64,000 bases of DNA from positions 62,001 to 126,000 of the forward strand of contig JAHJTV010000006.1 in the NCBI GenBank assembly GCA_018829445.1, given 5' to 3'. Every line of letters begins with the position of its first letter. Position 1 is the stretch's first letter. This document shows positions 8,209-17,355 of this stretch, in pieces. The notes beneath the pieces are model-generated. The model made no database searches. It was not told the DNA's origin and was given only the letters and a program-made list of their open reading frames with translations. This DNA comes from a bacterium. GTDB taxonomy: Bacteria > SAR324 > XYD2-FULL-50-16. Both the position numbers and the translations under genes were made by a program.

Positions 8209-9031
8209 TTTATGATCCCATGGAAAAGATTAATCGATTTGATTGGCAAAGACAAAAACATGAATCTGATTCAGGTAAAGATCTCTGTTTTCAGCCATTA
8301 GCTGTCAGTATTCAGATTTATAACTGATTGAAATGCTTTAGCACCTGGCTGATAGCTGATCGCCGGCAGCTGAAAGCAGTTCGAACTTTAAATCGAATCA
8401 TCCCGTTTCAAGCGTTACTATGATTGAAACCAGGGACTTTCGGTCAGACACGAGATAGTAGCTTTATTAACGGTATTTTAAAACGTATTTACGGAAAATG
8501 GATGCTGTTAAAAGCCGGTACATGATTCCCTCTTAGCGTTGGCGTTTGCCAGTATTTCTCGGCTCAAAGGGTAAAAATATTGTTTGATCGAGAATGGAAA
8601 AAATATAAGCCTATTCAATTGATTATCGTTAAACAGGAGGATCATACAATTACTAATGAGCATTTGTCAAAGGTAAGGCATTAGATACGGTCTTGCCGTT
8701 ATTACAATGGTACAAGAATATAACCCTGAGTTTTTTTCTGTATAGTATTGTTTTTAGTTGATGGGGTTCAACCTGAAAAACTCAGAGAAAGCTCAACTCA
8801 ATGGACTTTCAAAAAGATATGGAGTCACTTTGTATTTTATATTGCTCCATTTGGCTCATTATTAACAAAAAAGGTGGCTCATGACTACATCAACCTTGGG
8901 TTGTGGGCACAGCCCCCCCTTAGACCAGACGAGTACTGTTTTTTTGATTCGGTTTCAATTGCCTGTTGAAGTTTCTCAGAATTATGATGAAATTCTGAGT
9001 CTGTCTCAACTTGTCTGATTGATCAAATCAA
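8209..9031. other. Long intergenic region
   Basis: About 820 bp with no gene I can support. It contains one copy of a diverged inverted-repeat element (8287-8373, listed separately). The open frame at 8748-8969 has no recognisable similarity, no ribosome-binding site and low coding character, so it was not annotated. The promoter of the leftward ZIP gene should lie at the left end. Confidence 0.4.
8287..8373 (-). repeat. Diverged inverted-repeat element, copy A
   Basis: Read on the minus strand, this segment runs from gccggcgatcagctatcagc through taaatctgaatactgacagc to ctgaaaac. Its ends are partly self-complementary. A recognisably similar segment lies on the plus strand at 40811-40889. 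It looks like a small non-coding repeat family (MITE- or REP-like). By eye the similarity between copies is roughly 70 percent over about 75 bp. Confidence 0.5.
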
Positions 9032-9418
9032 CTAACCGATCGTAAATTTTGTTGCGAGTTTGTTTAAAATTGGTAGAGATTTGTTTATTAGATTTTTGTC
9101 CTCACAGAAAGATATCCGGAAAAAACCAGGTGCATTAAAAGCGGAGCCAGGCATCAGAAGCAAGTTATGTTCAATTGCCGATTTGACAAATAGTAGATCG
9201 TCATCAATAGGGCTTTCTGGAAACAAGAAGACTCCACCTTCGGCCTGAAGGCACTTGTATCCACATTTTCCTAGATGTTGCAAAAGAATGTCTCGACTTT
9301 CCCGAAATGGTTGTAAATTAATTCTGTATGGATCGATCAAAGGTAGTACTTTTTGCCAGATTGCAGGTGCATTACAAAACCCCAACCTCTTTAATGCACT
9401 CACTGCTTCAGACTTCAA
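9032..9418 (-). pseudogene. Aminotransferase 3' fragment (decayed tandem copy)
   Basis: 128 residues that align end to end with the last third of the intact aminotransferase just upstream. Both share the pattern NAPAIWQ, LQPFRESRD/LKPYRENRD, CGY or CGF, AEGG, LFP, SPIDDD/SPIEDD, LLLMPGSAF/LLMVPGSAF and FFRISFC/YFRLAFC. The fragment begins abruptly within the small domain and lacks the PLP-binding lysine, the cofactor-binding core and any start region, so it cannot be active. It most likely arose from a tandem duplication followed by deletion and drift. The first Met is an internal residue. Confidence 0.8.
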
Positions 9419-9426
9419 TTAGTTAT

Positions 9427-9464
9427 CTGATATTATCGGAGTTGCCGATTTGCGATAATATCAG
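9427..9464. repeat. 12-bp inverted repeat between the aminotransferase and its remnant
   Basis: ctgatattatcg (9427-9438) and cgataatatcag (9453-9464) are perfect reverse complements around a 14-bp loop. It lies 120 bp past the stop of the intact aminotransferase and directly in front of the fragment. There is no T-run, so terminator function is doubtful; it may mark a recombination scar. Confidence 0.6.
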
Positions 9465-9583
9465 CGTTGAAATTGCCATAATATCTTCGTAAAAAACGAC
9501 TTTGAAGTAGTGCTGATCAACAACCAACATGAAATGGAATTTTAACCCATCGAATTCGAGGAGAAACCGACGGGTCGTTTCTA

Positions 9584-10768
9584 TCAGGCGATCCCGTATT
9601 GTTCTGCTAGTTTGGTGAACAGAGGAAGAGACCGGTGAATAAAATCCGTTTCAAAGCAGAAAGCGAGCCGAAAATAGCCAGGACGCCTGAAGGCTGATCC
9701 TGGCACCATTAACAGGTTAAGTTCCTGGGCAGACTTTATGAATTCTCTGTCATCCTCTATTGGACTTTTGGGGAACAGGTAAAAGCCGCCTTCTGCTTTT
9801 GTGCATTCGAAACCGCATTTGGTCAGGTGATCATAAAGTAGATCTCGGTTTTCCCGGTAGGGTTTTAGGTCAACCTTGGCATTGCCAACCAGTGGAATCA
9901 CTCTCTGCCAAATGGCAGGTGCGTTGATAAACCCAAGAATTCGCAAAGAAACGACCGCCCCATTCTGTATCTGTGTTCGGTCTTCATGGTTCGGCGAAAT
10001 AGCAATATAACCAATCCGCTCTCCGGGAATTGCCAAGTCTTTGCTGTATGAGGTGATGATGATACTATTATCATAGGAGTTGAATATGGAAGGGGTGTCT
10101 ACGCCATAAGATAAGTTCTTGTAAGGCTCATCAGACACGAGTGTAATTGGATACCCGAATTCCTTCGACTTTCTACTAAGTAGTTTCCCCAACTGATCCA
10201 GTTCCTCTTTATTATACACAACACCAGTTGGGTTGTTAGGCGTGTTAATCAGCACCGCCTTAACCCCAGGGGCTAGTGCCTTCTCCAGGTTATCAAAATC
10301 AAAATGAAAATGCACATTAGTGTCTACTCGTTTGGCCGTGCCTCCATGATTGGAAAAATAAAAGTCGTATTCACTAAAATAAGGCATGAGGACAATAACT
10401 TCGTTGCCTGGATCGAGAAGTGTTTTGAAAATTACATTTAAAGCGCCTGCAGCACCGGTCGTAAAAACAACATCTTCGGTAGCTAAGGACAGGCCGGTTT
10501 CTTTTTGATATAACCGGCAGATGAAGTCTCGTGACGTAGTATATCCAGGATTGGGCATGTAGCGATGAGTTCCCTTTTCATCACTTTGAGCTATGGTCAG
10601 TAAAGCTTGTTTTACCTCAGGTGGAGGCTCAAAAACTGGATTGCCGATACTTAAGTCAAACACATTCTCTTCGCCATACAATTTGACACGTCTGATTCCT
10701 TCTTCAAACATTTTACGAATAACAGAGGAATTTTGAATAGCGGCTGTTATATTCTTTGAAATAGGCAT
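9584..10768 (-). CDS. PLP-dependent aminotransferase, class I/II
   Basis: About 394 residues from the preferred start. Fold-type I aminotransferase of the AspC/AAT family: FDLSIGNPVFEPP at the N terminus, TTGAAGALNVIFKTLLDPG as the cofactor phosphate region, NTPNNPTGVVYNKEEL with the substrate-contacting Asn, VSDEPYK with the Asp that contacts the pyridine nitrogen, SYSKDLAIPGERIGY with the Schiff-base lysine, and a C-terminal FRLAFC with the carboxylate-binding arginine. Substrate is not predictable from this alone; it could make or remove aromatic or aliphatic 2-oxoacids feeding the neighbouring keto-acid oxidoreductase module. An upstream ATG at 10834 would add 22 unconserved residues; I prefer the Met before PISKNIT. 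Neither start has a strong ribosome-binding site. Confidence 0.9.
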   Translation of the reverse strand: MPISKNITAAIQNSSVIRKMFEEGIRRVKLYGEENVFDLSIGNPVFEPPPEVKQALLTIAQSDEKGTHRYMPNPGYTTSRDFICRLYQKETGLSLATEDVVFTTGAAGALNVIFKTLLDPGNEVIVLMPYFSEYDFYFSNHGGTAKRVDTNVHFHFDFDNLEKALAPGVKAVLINTPNNPTGVVYNKEELDQLGKLLSRKSKEFGYPITLVSDEPYKNLSYGVDTPSIFNSYDNSIIITSYSKDLAIPGERIGYIAISPNHEDRTQIQNGAVVSLRILGFINAPAIWQRVIPLVGNAKVDLKPYRENRDLLYDHLTKCGFECTKAEGGFYLFPKSPIEDDREFIKSAQELNLLMVPGSAFRRPGYFRLAFCFETDFIHRSLPLFTKLAEQYGIA

Positions 10769-11305
10769 TGTAATTTGGTGATTGTTAGAGTGTTGGTTTG
10801 TCAAATAGGTATAAAAGATGACCTGATTATTCATATATTATCTAAACATCAGGCGGGCGTTCGTCAACATCATTCTGCAAATTAAGCGGCCGATCCAGTT
10901 TTGAATAAAAGCCTGCCGTTAGTTTTTCCTGGGCTTCTATAATAATTGTTTCCCCAAAAATCATTATTCCGGATTTTACTAAAGAACTTAGTCTTAAATA
11001 TCTGCGAATAAGTATAAAAATGATGATTTCTATTACAATGAATTTGAAAAAAGAGTGGCGGGTTATCTGTGCACTTCACTCATATATGAAAAAAGGGAGC
11101 TTAGGGGGTTTAGAACTTAAATTTGATGAGATCCATAACACCCGAAGTAAATTATCACTCTTAAATATCTGAGTTGAATCTCTCCGCTGCTTAACAGCAG
11201 GGAGATTAATTGGAGGATGAAACGATACGATTTAACTGAAGTCGTTTCTAAATCCGCGGGGATTAGCTTTGGGAATAAATCGGACCGGGCCATAAGTCCA
11301 TAACT
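10769..11305. other. Intergenic region between aminotransferase and acyl-CoA synthetase
   Basis: About 540 bp. There is no convincing gene; the 65-codon minus-strand frame at 10882-11079 has no recognisable features. An imperfect hairpin around 11174-11205 (ctccgctgcttaacagcaggg core) lies past the stop of the leftward synthetase gene and may be its terminator, though it lacks a T-run. Confidence 0.4.
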
Positions 11306-13387
11306 TTAATAATTTCCCAACAGGATACGGCCATCGACAGCATAAAGATCGGTTTCCACTCCCTTGATTGGATTCAGATCCAGCTCTTGAATGATGGGAA
11401 AATCAGTTACCAGCTGGCTAAGGCGCATCAGGTTGTCAGCCAGGGTTTCCAGAGATGCGCCCGGTTTGCCCCGCACACCTTCCAGGATCTTGAAGGAGCG
11501 GATGCCCCGGATCATTTTCGAAGCCTCATTGTGCGATAACGGGGCAAGAGAGAATTGAACATCTTTCAGAACCTCGGTATAAATTCCACCAAGACCAAAC
11601 AAGATCAAATGCCCGAAACGCTCCTCCCTGGAAGCTCCCAGGATGACTTCCAAACCCTGGACCATTTTCTGAACCAACACTCCTGTAGCATCTGGAATGG
11701 TCATCAGTTTCTTCCAGGCATGTTGTGCTTCAACGTCGTTGGAAATACCGACGGTTACACCACCGATTTCACTTTTATGCAAGGGGCCCACTACTTTCAT
11801 GACAAGCGGATAGCCGATCGTGTTGCAAACCTCTTCAAGATGAGTCTCCCTGCACACCTCTGATTGTGCAGGCAGGTTGAATCCGGCTGCTTTTAATACC
11901 GATTCAACCGCCTCTTGTGGTAAAACTGTACCCTTGGCCTTTGACAAGATAGAGGAAATCTTTTCTTTGTCATAGTTGCCCAAGACCTCTGGTTCTCCTG
12001 CAGGAACCGGGCGATTGACAATTCTGCCTACTGCCCTGCCTGCAGGGACTTCATCAGGAAAATAAATGGTATCTTCATTGATGACCTTCTTCAGTAAATC
12101 GGCACAGGTAGTGGCTGAACTAAAAACAGGCAGGATTGGTATCGAGCAGCGCTTTCGGATCTCTATAATCTCCTTGTAGATCTCCCAGTTATCAGACATG
12201 CCGGAATTGCCTATGATATAAAAAGCAACATCCAGGTTTTCAGATTCCTCCTCATCCAGGATAGTAAAAATCTCTCGGGTCTGTTTAGCGTTGCGACTAG
12301 GCAGACAGTCGATGGGATTAACCAGAGAGGCTTGAGGCGGCAGAACTTCGGCCAGCCTTTTCAAGGTTTTTTCAGAAAACGTGGGAAGCTCGATATTCTG
12401 GCGGTTCAGCTCGTCTGAAAGCATAACGCCTGGTCCGCCGGCATCGGTAACGATACAGGCACGGTTTCCTGCAGGAAGGCGGGTCATTGATGATAAAACG
12501 CAGGCGACCTCAATCAGTTCCTGTTTGCTGAAAACTCGGATTATTCCCGCCTTGTCAAACAGTGCCTGGACGGCATGATCCGAAGACGCCATGGCACCGG
12601 TATGGCTGGCGGCCGCTTTGGCACCGGCATCGGTTGTACCGGACTTGATGCCTACAAAGGTACACCCCTTTTCTCTCAGGTTATTGACATGCTTCAGTAG
12701 CTTCTGGGGTTTGTTGACCGCTTCCAGGTATAGCAGGATCAGCCTGGCGCTTTCCGGGCTGTGACTCTCATCCAGCAACTCCAGCATATCTTCAACCCCC
12801 ATCTGTATGGAATTCCCCAGATTAAGCACATGACTGAATTGAAGACCTCTTGTGACGGCTTGTTCCATCACATAATCTACAGTTGCTCCTGAACCGCTGA
12901 CAAAATCTATTTGCCCGTGTTTCATTTTGGGAATGATTCCGGCAAATTTTCCGGCATAGACAGGTGTAAGAAACCCTGAACAGTTGGGGCCTATTACTGT
13001 CATGCTAAAGGTTTTGGCTAATTCAAGAATCCTTCGTTCTTCGGCTTTACCCTCCTCTCCCTTTTCTCCAAACCCAGCAGTGAGTATAATCACTGTTCGA
13101 GTTCCTTTGTTTGCCAGATCCTTCATTGCACCCAGAACCAAAGGTGCCGGGATGGCTATCAGGGCCAGCTCCGGAGTGGATGGGAGAGAGGAAACATCCG
13201 AAAAGGAGGGCAATCCCATGATCTCTGTAGCTTTTGGGTTCACCGGCCATAAATCTCCGGTAAAGTTATTGTCTTTAATATTTAAAAGCACCCGTCCACC
13301 TGGTTTCAAAGGATCGCTACTGGCCCCGACGATAGCAATGCTCCTCGGTTTGAACAGAGATTGGCCAACTCGTGTGTTATCACTCAT
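11306..13387 (-). CDS. ADP-forming acetate/acyl-CoA ligase (fused alpha-beta ACD)
   Basis: A 693-residue acyl-CoA synthetase (NDP-forming). It converts acyl-CoA, ADP and phosphate to the free acid, ATP and CoA. Domains in order: CoA-binding Rossmann domain, residues about 8-135 (SIAIVGASSDPLKPGGRVL, VIGPNCSGFL); succinyl-CoA-ligase-like domain, about 150-460, with the phosphohistidine region (GIKSGTTDAGAKAAASHTGA); ATP-grasp domain, about 470-693 (GYPLVMKVVG, HKSEIGGV, GLGGIYTEVLKDV, DLNPI). There is no C-terminal GNAT domain, so it is the catabolic ACD type, not a Pat acetyltransferase. It is followed (upstream) by its likely GntR regulator 17 bp away and lies opposite the indolepyruvate oxidoreductase, whose arylacetyl-CoA product is a classic ACD substrate. 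Confidence 0.88.
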   Translation of the reverse strand: MSDNTRVGQSLFKPRSIAIVGASSDPLKPGGRVLLNIKDNNFTGDLWPVNPKATEIMGLPSFSDVSSLPSTPELALIAIPAPLVLGAMKDLANKGTRTVIILTAGFGEKGEEGKAEERRILELAKTFSMTVIGPNCSGFLTPVYAGKFAGIIPKMKHGQIDFVSGSGATVDYVMEQAVTRGLQFSHVLNLGNSIQMGVEDMLELLDESHSPESARLILLYLEAVNKPQKLLKHVNNLREKGCTFVGIKSGTTDAGAKAAASHTGAMASSDHAVQALFDKAGIIRVFSKQELIEVACVLSSMTRLPAGNRACIVTDAGGPGVMLSDELNRQNIELPTFSEKTLKRLAEVLPPQASLVNPIDCLPSRNAKQTREIFTILDEEESENLDVAFYIIGNSGMSDNWEIYKEIIEIRKRCSIPILPVFSSATTCADLLKKVINEDTIYFPDEVPAGRAVGRIVNRPVPAGEPEVLGNYDKEKISSILSKAKGTVLPQEAVESVLKAAGFNLPAQSEVCRETHLEEVCNTIGYPLVMKVVGPLHKSEIGGVTVGISNDVEAQHAWKKLMTIPDATGVLVQKMVQGLEVILGASREERFGHLILFGLGGIYTEVLKDVQFSLAPLSHNEASKMIRGIRSFKILEGVRGKPGASLETLADNLMRLSQLVTDFPIIQELDLNPIKGVETDLYAVDGRILLGNY

Positions 13388-13404
13388 ATGTTTGTATCGT
13401 TTGA

Positions 13405-14157
13405 TTAGTTTTGAAGGTTTTGAGTGTGCATTTTTAGATATTGATCCTCAAGGCTGCAAAACCTCTTCTTCATGGTAACAACGTGCATGTACATGGACTC
13501 ATACGCTGTTTGATGATTGTGGGAAGCGATGGCCTCGCATAATTCACTGTGGCTATCCTTGTCATGGATTTCCGTGGTAGGCTTGCCTAAAACATCGAGA
13601 TACTGTTTCAAAAACCCCATGATATTATTTAAAAGCAGGGCTAAAAAAGGATTTCCACTTAATTCTCCGACACGTTTATGGAACTCAACATCGAGATTTA
13701 TCCGCTCATGATTGTCTTTTGTTGTCTGACCTTTGAAGACCAGATCCCGCAGCTCCCGTAACTGTGCTGGAGTCGATTCCAGTGCTGCCAACCGGGCAGC
13801 CTCCGGCTCAATGAGAATCCTTACATCACATAGATGTTTGATACTCATAGACCGCATCACGATCAAATCGGAGAGCAGAGTCGTCACTCCCTGTGAATGT
13901 AACAGATCACAGACAAAGGTCCCTCCCCCACTTCCTCTTCTTGCCTCAAGATACCCCTGAGCTTTCAAAACCCCCAAGGCTTCCCGGACCAAAGCTCTTC
14001 CAACTCCAAATTCCCTGGCCAAAGTCTCCTCCTTCGGTAAAGAGTCTCCGAGGCGGTAGTGTTGAAGCAGAATGTCTTTTTTAATTTTAGTGATAATATC
14101 CTGAAAACCGAGCTGGGATGAACCTGCCTTTTTTGAAAATTCAACGTGTTGAGCCAT
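13405..14157 (-). CDS. GntR-family transcriptional regulator, FadR/FCD subfamily
   Basis: A 250-residue regulator. Residues about 17-85 are the GntR winged helix (DSLPKEETLAREFGVGRAL, VREALGVLKAQGYLEARRG). Residues about 98-235 are an all-helical FCD ligand-binding domain with the metal/acid-binding pattern (D of the early helix, then FHKRVGELSGNPF and SHSELCEAI). Such proteins usually bind a small organic acid and act as repressors. The gene is co-directional with the ACD gene (17 bp gap) and divergent from iorAB, so it probably controls both through the 578-bp intergenic region, where a GT-N3-AC dyad is present at 14649-14665. Confidence 0.88.
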   Translation of the reverse strand: MAQHVEFSKKAGSSQLGFQDIITKIKKDILLQHYRLGDSLPKEETLAREFGVGRALVREALGVLKAQGYLEARRGSGGGTFVCDLLHSQGVTTLLSDLIVMRSMSIKHLCDVRILIEPEAARLAALESTPAQLRELRDLVFKGQTTKDNHERINLDVEFHKRVGELSGNPFLALLLNNIMGFLKQYLDVLGKPTTEIHDKDSHSELCEAIASHNHQTAYESMYMHVVTMKKRFCSLEDQYLKMHTQNLQN

Positions 14158-14735
14158 ATTCCCCTGAGAAAATCGTTTTACACTGTGAGGTTGTATTCAC
14201 AATGAGGTATCTTAACCATAAATAAGATCAAAGTTCAACTGAAAATCTAAAAAAACTCTGACGTTTAAAAAAATTTACGTCAATATGTGAAAAAACAGAT
14301 GAGATCGTTTAGGCATTAAACTATCTAATATATTGAAAAAATAAATACTTATAGATATTCCAATAGATGAAAGCATCAATATTCATAAATCAGACATTTG
14401 ATAGAATTAGATGTTACCTACTAATTGAAAAGTTCAATATTTCATAATATTAAAAAATATTCATAGATTTTTCTGTCAATTCGATCATTTGTTAACTGGA
14501 GGATTATTTGTATTTTCTGAACATTGACTTCATATAGTCTAAATATACAACAAGATAAAGTACTTTACGAAACCTATGAGGGAAATTCATATGATCTTTC
14601 TGCTGGTTTTTTCAATTGATATTGACAAAAACTCTGTTTATATTCTACTAAATGTCATACATTTAAAACAACAAACATAAAAATCGGTTTTGGTTTGATG
14701 ACGATGGTTTAAAAAAAACGTGGCAAGGAGACATT
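14158..14735. other. AT-rich divergent promoter region
   Basis: 578 bp, strikingly AT-rich, between the regulator/ACD unit and iorAB. A TTGACA (14622-14627) is the best -35-like hexamer facing right; the matching -10 (near tattctact) is weak. A TTGT-N4-ACAA dyad is at 14191-14202, about 35 bp before the regulator start. No ORF was found. The length suggests long leaders or several regulator sites. Confidence 0.5.
14649..14665. promoter_or_regulatory. Candidate GntR/FCD operator upstream of iorAB
   Basis: taaatgt-cat-acattta is a perfect 7-3-7 dyad with the GT-N3-AC core typical of FCD-type GntR operators. It lies about 70 bp before the iorAB start and just downstream of a TTGACA box, a position suited to repression. 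Confidence 0.5.
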
Positions 14736-17234
14736 ATGAATGCAATTAGACAGTTATGTTTGGCGGACGCAGGTGAATCAACAATCTTACAGGGAAATAT
14801 CGCATTTGCTATCGGATGCGTCAGGGCAGGAATTCACAGTGTCGATGGATATCCTGGAACCCCCAGCACCGAGGTTATAGATAAAGGTCTGTCTGCTGTT
14901 CCGGATTTGATTAATGCCAGCTGGTCGGTAAATGAAGCGGTCGCAGCTGGTGTCGGCCATGGACACTCCCTGGCAGGAAGAGATTGTGTGGTTACAATGA
15001 AAATTCCCGGAATGTTTCAGGCAGGGGATGTTATAACGAGTGCCTCTCAATTCACGTTGCCAAGAGGCGCGTTAATCTATTATGTTGCAAGTGATTTCAC
15101 TCCCAGCTCCACACAGCATGTGATTGATCCCAGATACACGTTGAGAAGTTGTTTTATTCCTGTTTTTGAGCCACGGAATCACCAGGAGATGCATGAAGCC
15201 GCTTCGATAGCTGTGAAAGTTGCCAGAAAGTTCAATACGTCAATGGTTATTCTAGCCAGTGGCAACCTCTGCCATAGTGAAGGGTTGATTTCGCTGATGA
15301 ACAAAGAAAGTCGTGACCCTGTCGAGGTTATGGATTTCAGACCTTACAACTGTCTACCAAGTATAGCTCGACCCAATTACAACCTGATTCATTCCGAAAG
15401 GATGCCCGGGTTGAGGAAAATGGTGGAAGACTCTCCATTGAACAAATGGATCAAAGGGGCTGGAAAGACAGGAATCATCACTTATGGAATTAACACTCTA
15501 TTTGTGGAAGAGTATAGAGCTCTGTTTAATCCCGAAGTTGATATTCTTTCGCTAGGATTTACACACCCTCTGCCGATGAATAGAATAGCCCCGTTCTGTA
15601 GTAGTATTAACGGTGATGTATACATTATAGAAGATGGTTATCGATTTCTGCAGGAAGCCTGCCTTCAAGCAGGATTAAAGATAAAGGGAAAAGCAGAAGA
15701 CAGTTCAACGACCGAATGGTCTCCTGCATCCATTGCCAGCTTTTTAGGAAATGAGGTCGTTGCTGCTGAACCGGACACGCAACCCCTGAATCGTCCGCCT
15801 TTAATTTGTGCAGGGTGTCCTTATACGCTGTTTGCAGAAGCTGCCAAGCGGTTGAAGAAACGGAAAAAGCTGGAGGTGATTTTTGGTGACATAGGGTGTA
15901 ACTCTCTGCTTTATTTTCTGAACGCTATGGATACAGGGGTTGCCATGGGCGCGAGTGAAAGCAAGCGGATTGGGTATGTCTCTTCCAAACCTGAGTCGGC
16001 TTCCAGATGTATCAGTGTAATTGGGGATTCAACCGAATGCCATAGCGGCATGGATGCTACACGAAATGCAATTTATAACAATTCACCGGGTGTCAAGGTC
16101 GTTTTGGATAATGAATGGACAGCCATGACAGGTGGTCAGAACTCTCCTGCCTCTCCGGTAAATTATAAAGGCGAAGCAAATCAGTTTAATCTGGTTAAAT
16201 CCCTGGAAGGGGAAGGCGCCAAAGTGATCGTTGTGAATGGATACGATTTTGAGGCCATTCGAACGACTCTCAATAACGCATTGGAAAAAGCGGCGGAAGG
16301 TGATTATACGGTTATCGTGATCGAGGGAACTTGCGTCAAAAAAGTTTCCCGCAGTGCGCATGGGCAGAAAGTAAAGGTGGATGTTGAGGTGTGTAAACAG
16401 TGCGGCATGTGTGGAATTTGCCCTGGAGTGGAAAGTGCAAAAGGACGTAATCCTTCCTGGAATAATCTCTGCTGTGGTTGTGTGTCTAACAACCCGGCAT
16501 GTTTACAGATGTGTAGCGCCAAAGCTATCAGTATCGCAGCTGAGGATGAAGATGCTGGCAAAACCGAGAAAAAGACAGCGCTTAAAAAAGCCCCTAAAAC
16601 GCTTTCCATACCCGTCCTTGACAGCTCTTCACGCCCGAAACGGTTGACTGTATCTATTCGAGGTGTTGGCGGGCAGGGAAACCTCTTTTTTGGCAAGGTT
16701 CTTTCACAGATGGCATTTTTAGCCGGATATGGTGAAACGAACATCATCAAAGGTGATACTCACGGAATGGCCCAAATGGGTGGTCCGGTGGTCAGTACCT
16801 TTGCCTGTGGTTCTGTTTATTGCTCTCAATTATTACCTGGTTCAACTGATTGCCTGATTGTAATGGAAAAAAGTGAGGTGTTACGACCGGGATTCCTCTC
16901 TTCGCTAAAACCGGGCGGAGTGGTTTTGATGGCGGAAACCAAAGTCTTGCCCCAGGGCGTTTCAGAATCCGATTATCCTGATGATGACGTCATAAACAGA
17001 AATTTGGAAGGATATAACGTGATAACCCTGGATGTCCTGAAACAGGCAATTTCTCTCGGCGACAATTCAGGAAGGAGTGCAAACGTTGTGATGGTAGGTG
17101 CCCTTAGCGCTGTGGAACCTTTTAACAGCATCCCAAGAGACCTATGGTTGCAGGCCGTTAAAAATGTGAGCTCCAAACCGACAATTTGGGATGGCAACTA
17201 TGCTGCATTTATGGCGGGTGTTGAGTTGATTTAA
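14736..17234 (+). CDS. Indolepyruvate:ferredoxin oxidoreductase, fused IorA-IorB
   Basis: An 832-residue fusion of both subunits of an arylpyruvate:ferredoxin oxidoreductase, which oxidatively decarboxylates aryl- or other 2-oxoacids to acyl-CoA with reduction of ferredoxin. Residues 1-~360 form the pyrimidine-binding part (GYPGTPSTEV; NEAVAAGVGHGHSLAG). Residues ~370-545 bind thiamine diphosphate (GDIGCNSLL; GDSTECHSG; NEWTAMTGGQNSP). Residues ~551-600 form the ferredoxin domain, with CKQCGMCGIC and CCGCVSNNPACLQMCSAKAI. Residues ~636-832 form IorB (SIRGVGGQGNLFFGKVL; GDTHGMAQMGGPV). A clear AGGAG site precedes the ATG. Fusion of A and B in one chain occurs but is less common than separate genes. 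Context with ACD indicates energy-conserving oxidation of transaminated amino acids. Confidence 0.92.
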   Translation: MNAIRQLCLADAGESTILQGNIAFAIGCVRAGIHSVDGYPGTPSTEVIDKGLSAVPDLINASWSVNEAVAAGVGHGHSLAGRDCVVTMKIPGMFQAGDVITSASQFTLPRGALIYYVASDFTPSSTQHVIDPRYTLRSCFIPVFEPRNHQEMHEAASIAVKVARKFNTSMVILASGNLCHSEGLISLMNKESRDPVEVMDFRPYNCLPSIARPNYNLIHSERMPGLRKMVEDSPLNKWIKGAGKTGIITYGINTLFVEEYRALFNPEVDILSLGFTHPLPMNRIAPFCSSINGDVYIIEDGYRFLQEACLQAGLKIKGKAEDSSTTEWSPASIASFLGNEVVAAEPDTQPLNRPPLICAGCPYTLFAEAAKRLKKRKKLEVIFGDIGCNSLLYFLNAMDTGVAMGASESKRIGYVSSKPESASRCISVIGDSTECHSGMDATRNAIYNNSPGVKVVLDNEWTAMTGGQNSPASPVNYKGEANQFNLVKSLEGEGAKVIVVNGYDFEAIRTTLNNALEKAAEGDYTVIVIEGTCVKKVSRSAHGQKVKVDVEVCKQCGMCGICPGVESAKGRNPSWNNLCCGCVSNNPACLQMCSAKAISIAAEDEDAGKTEKKTALKKAPKTLSIPVLDSSSRPKRLTVSIRGVGGQGNLFFGKVLSQMAFLAGYGETNIIKGDTHGMAQMGGPVVSTFACGSVYCSQLLPGSTDCLIVMEKSEVLRPGFLSSLKPGGVVLMAETKVLPQGVSESDYPDDDVINRNLEGYNVITLDVLKQAISLGDNSGRSANVVMVGALSAVEPFNSIPRDLWLQAVKNVSSKPTIWDGNYAAFMAGVELI

Positions 17235-17278
17235 CCGGACCCGTGTCACGTCAGTCTGTTCATCGGCGAGATCAGCCA

Positions 17279-17311
17279 AAATCAGGGACATGATGTCAAT
17301 GTCCCTGATTT
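17279..17311 (+). terminator. Hairpin after iorAB
   Basis: A perfect 13-bp stem (aaatcagggacat / atgtccctgattt) with a 7-nt loop lies 45 bp after the iorAB stop, ending in TTT. It is probably a partial terminator between iorAB and the MFS gene. Confidence 0.7.
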
Positions 17312-17355
17312 CTCGTCATTGGAGCAACAATAGGATTATCTAGAATGGAAAACGT

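Noticed and set aside
8748-8969. 73-codon plus-strand open frame in the long intergenic gap
   Set aside because: No ribosome-binding site, no recognisable motif, not co-directional with a neighbour that would support it.
10882-11079. 65-codon minus-strand open frame before the aminotransferase
   Set aside because: Composition rich in Asn, Phe and His as expected from AT-rich noncoding DNA; no family features.
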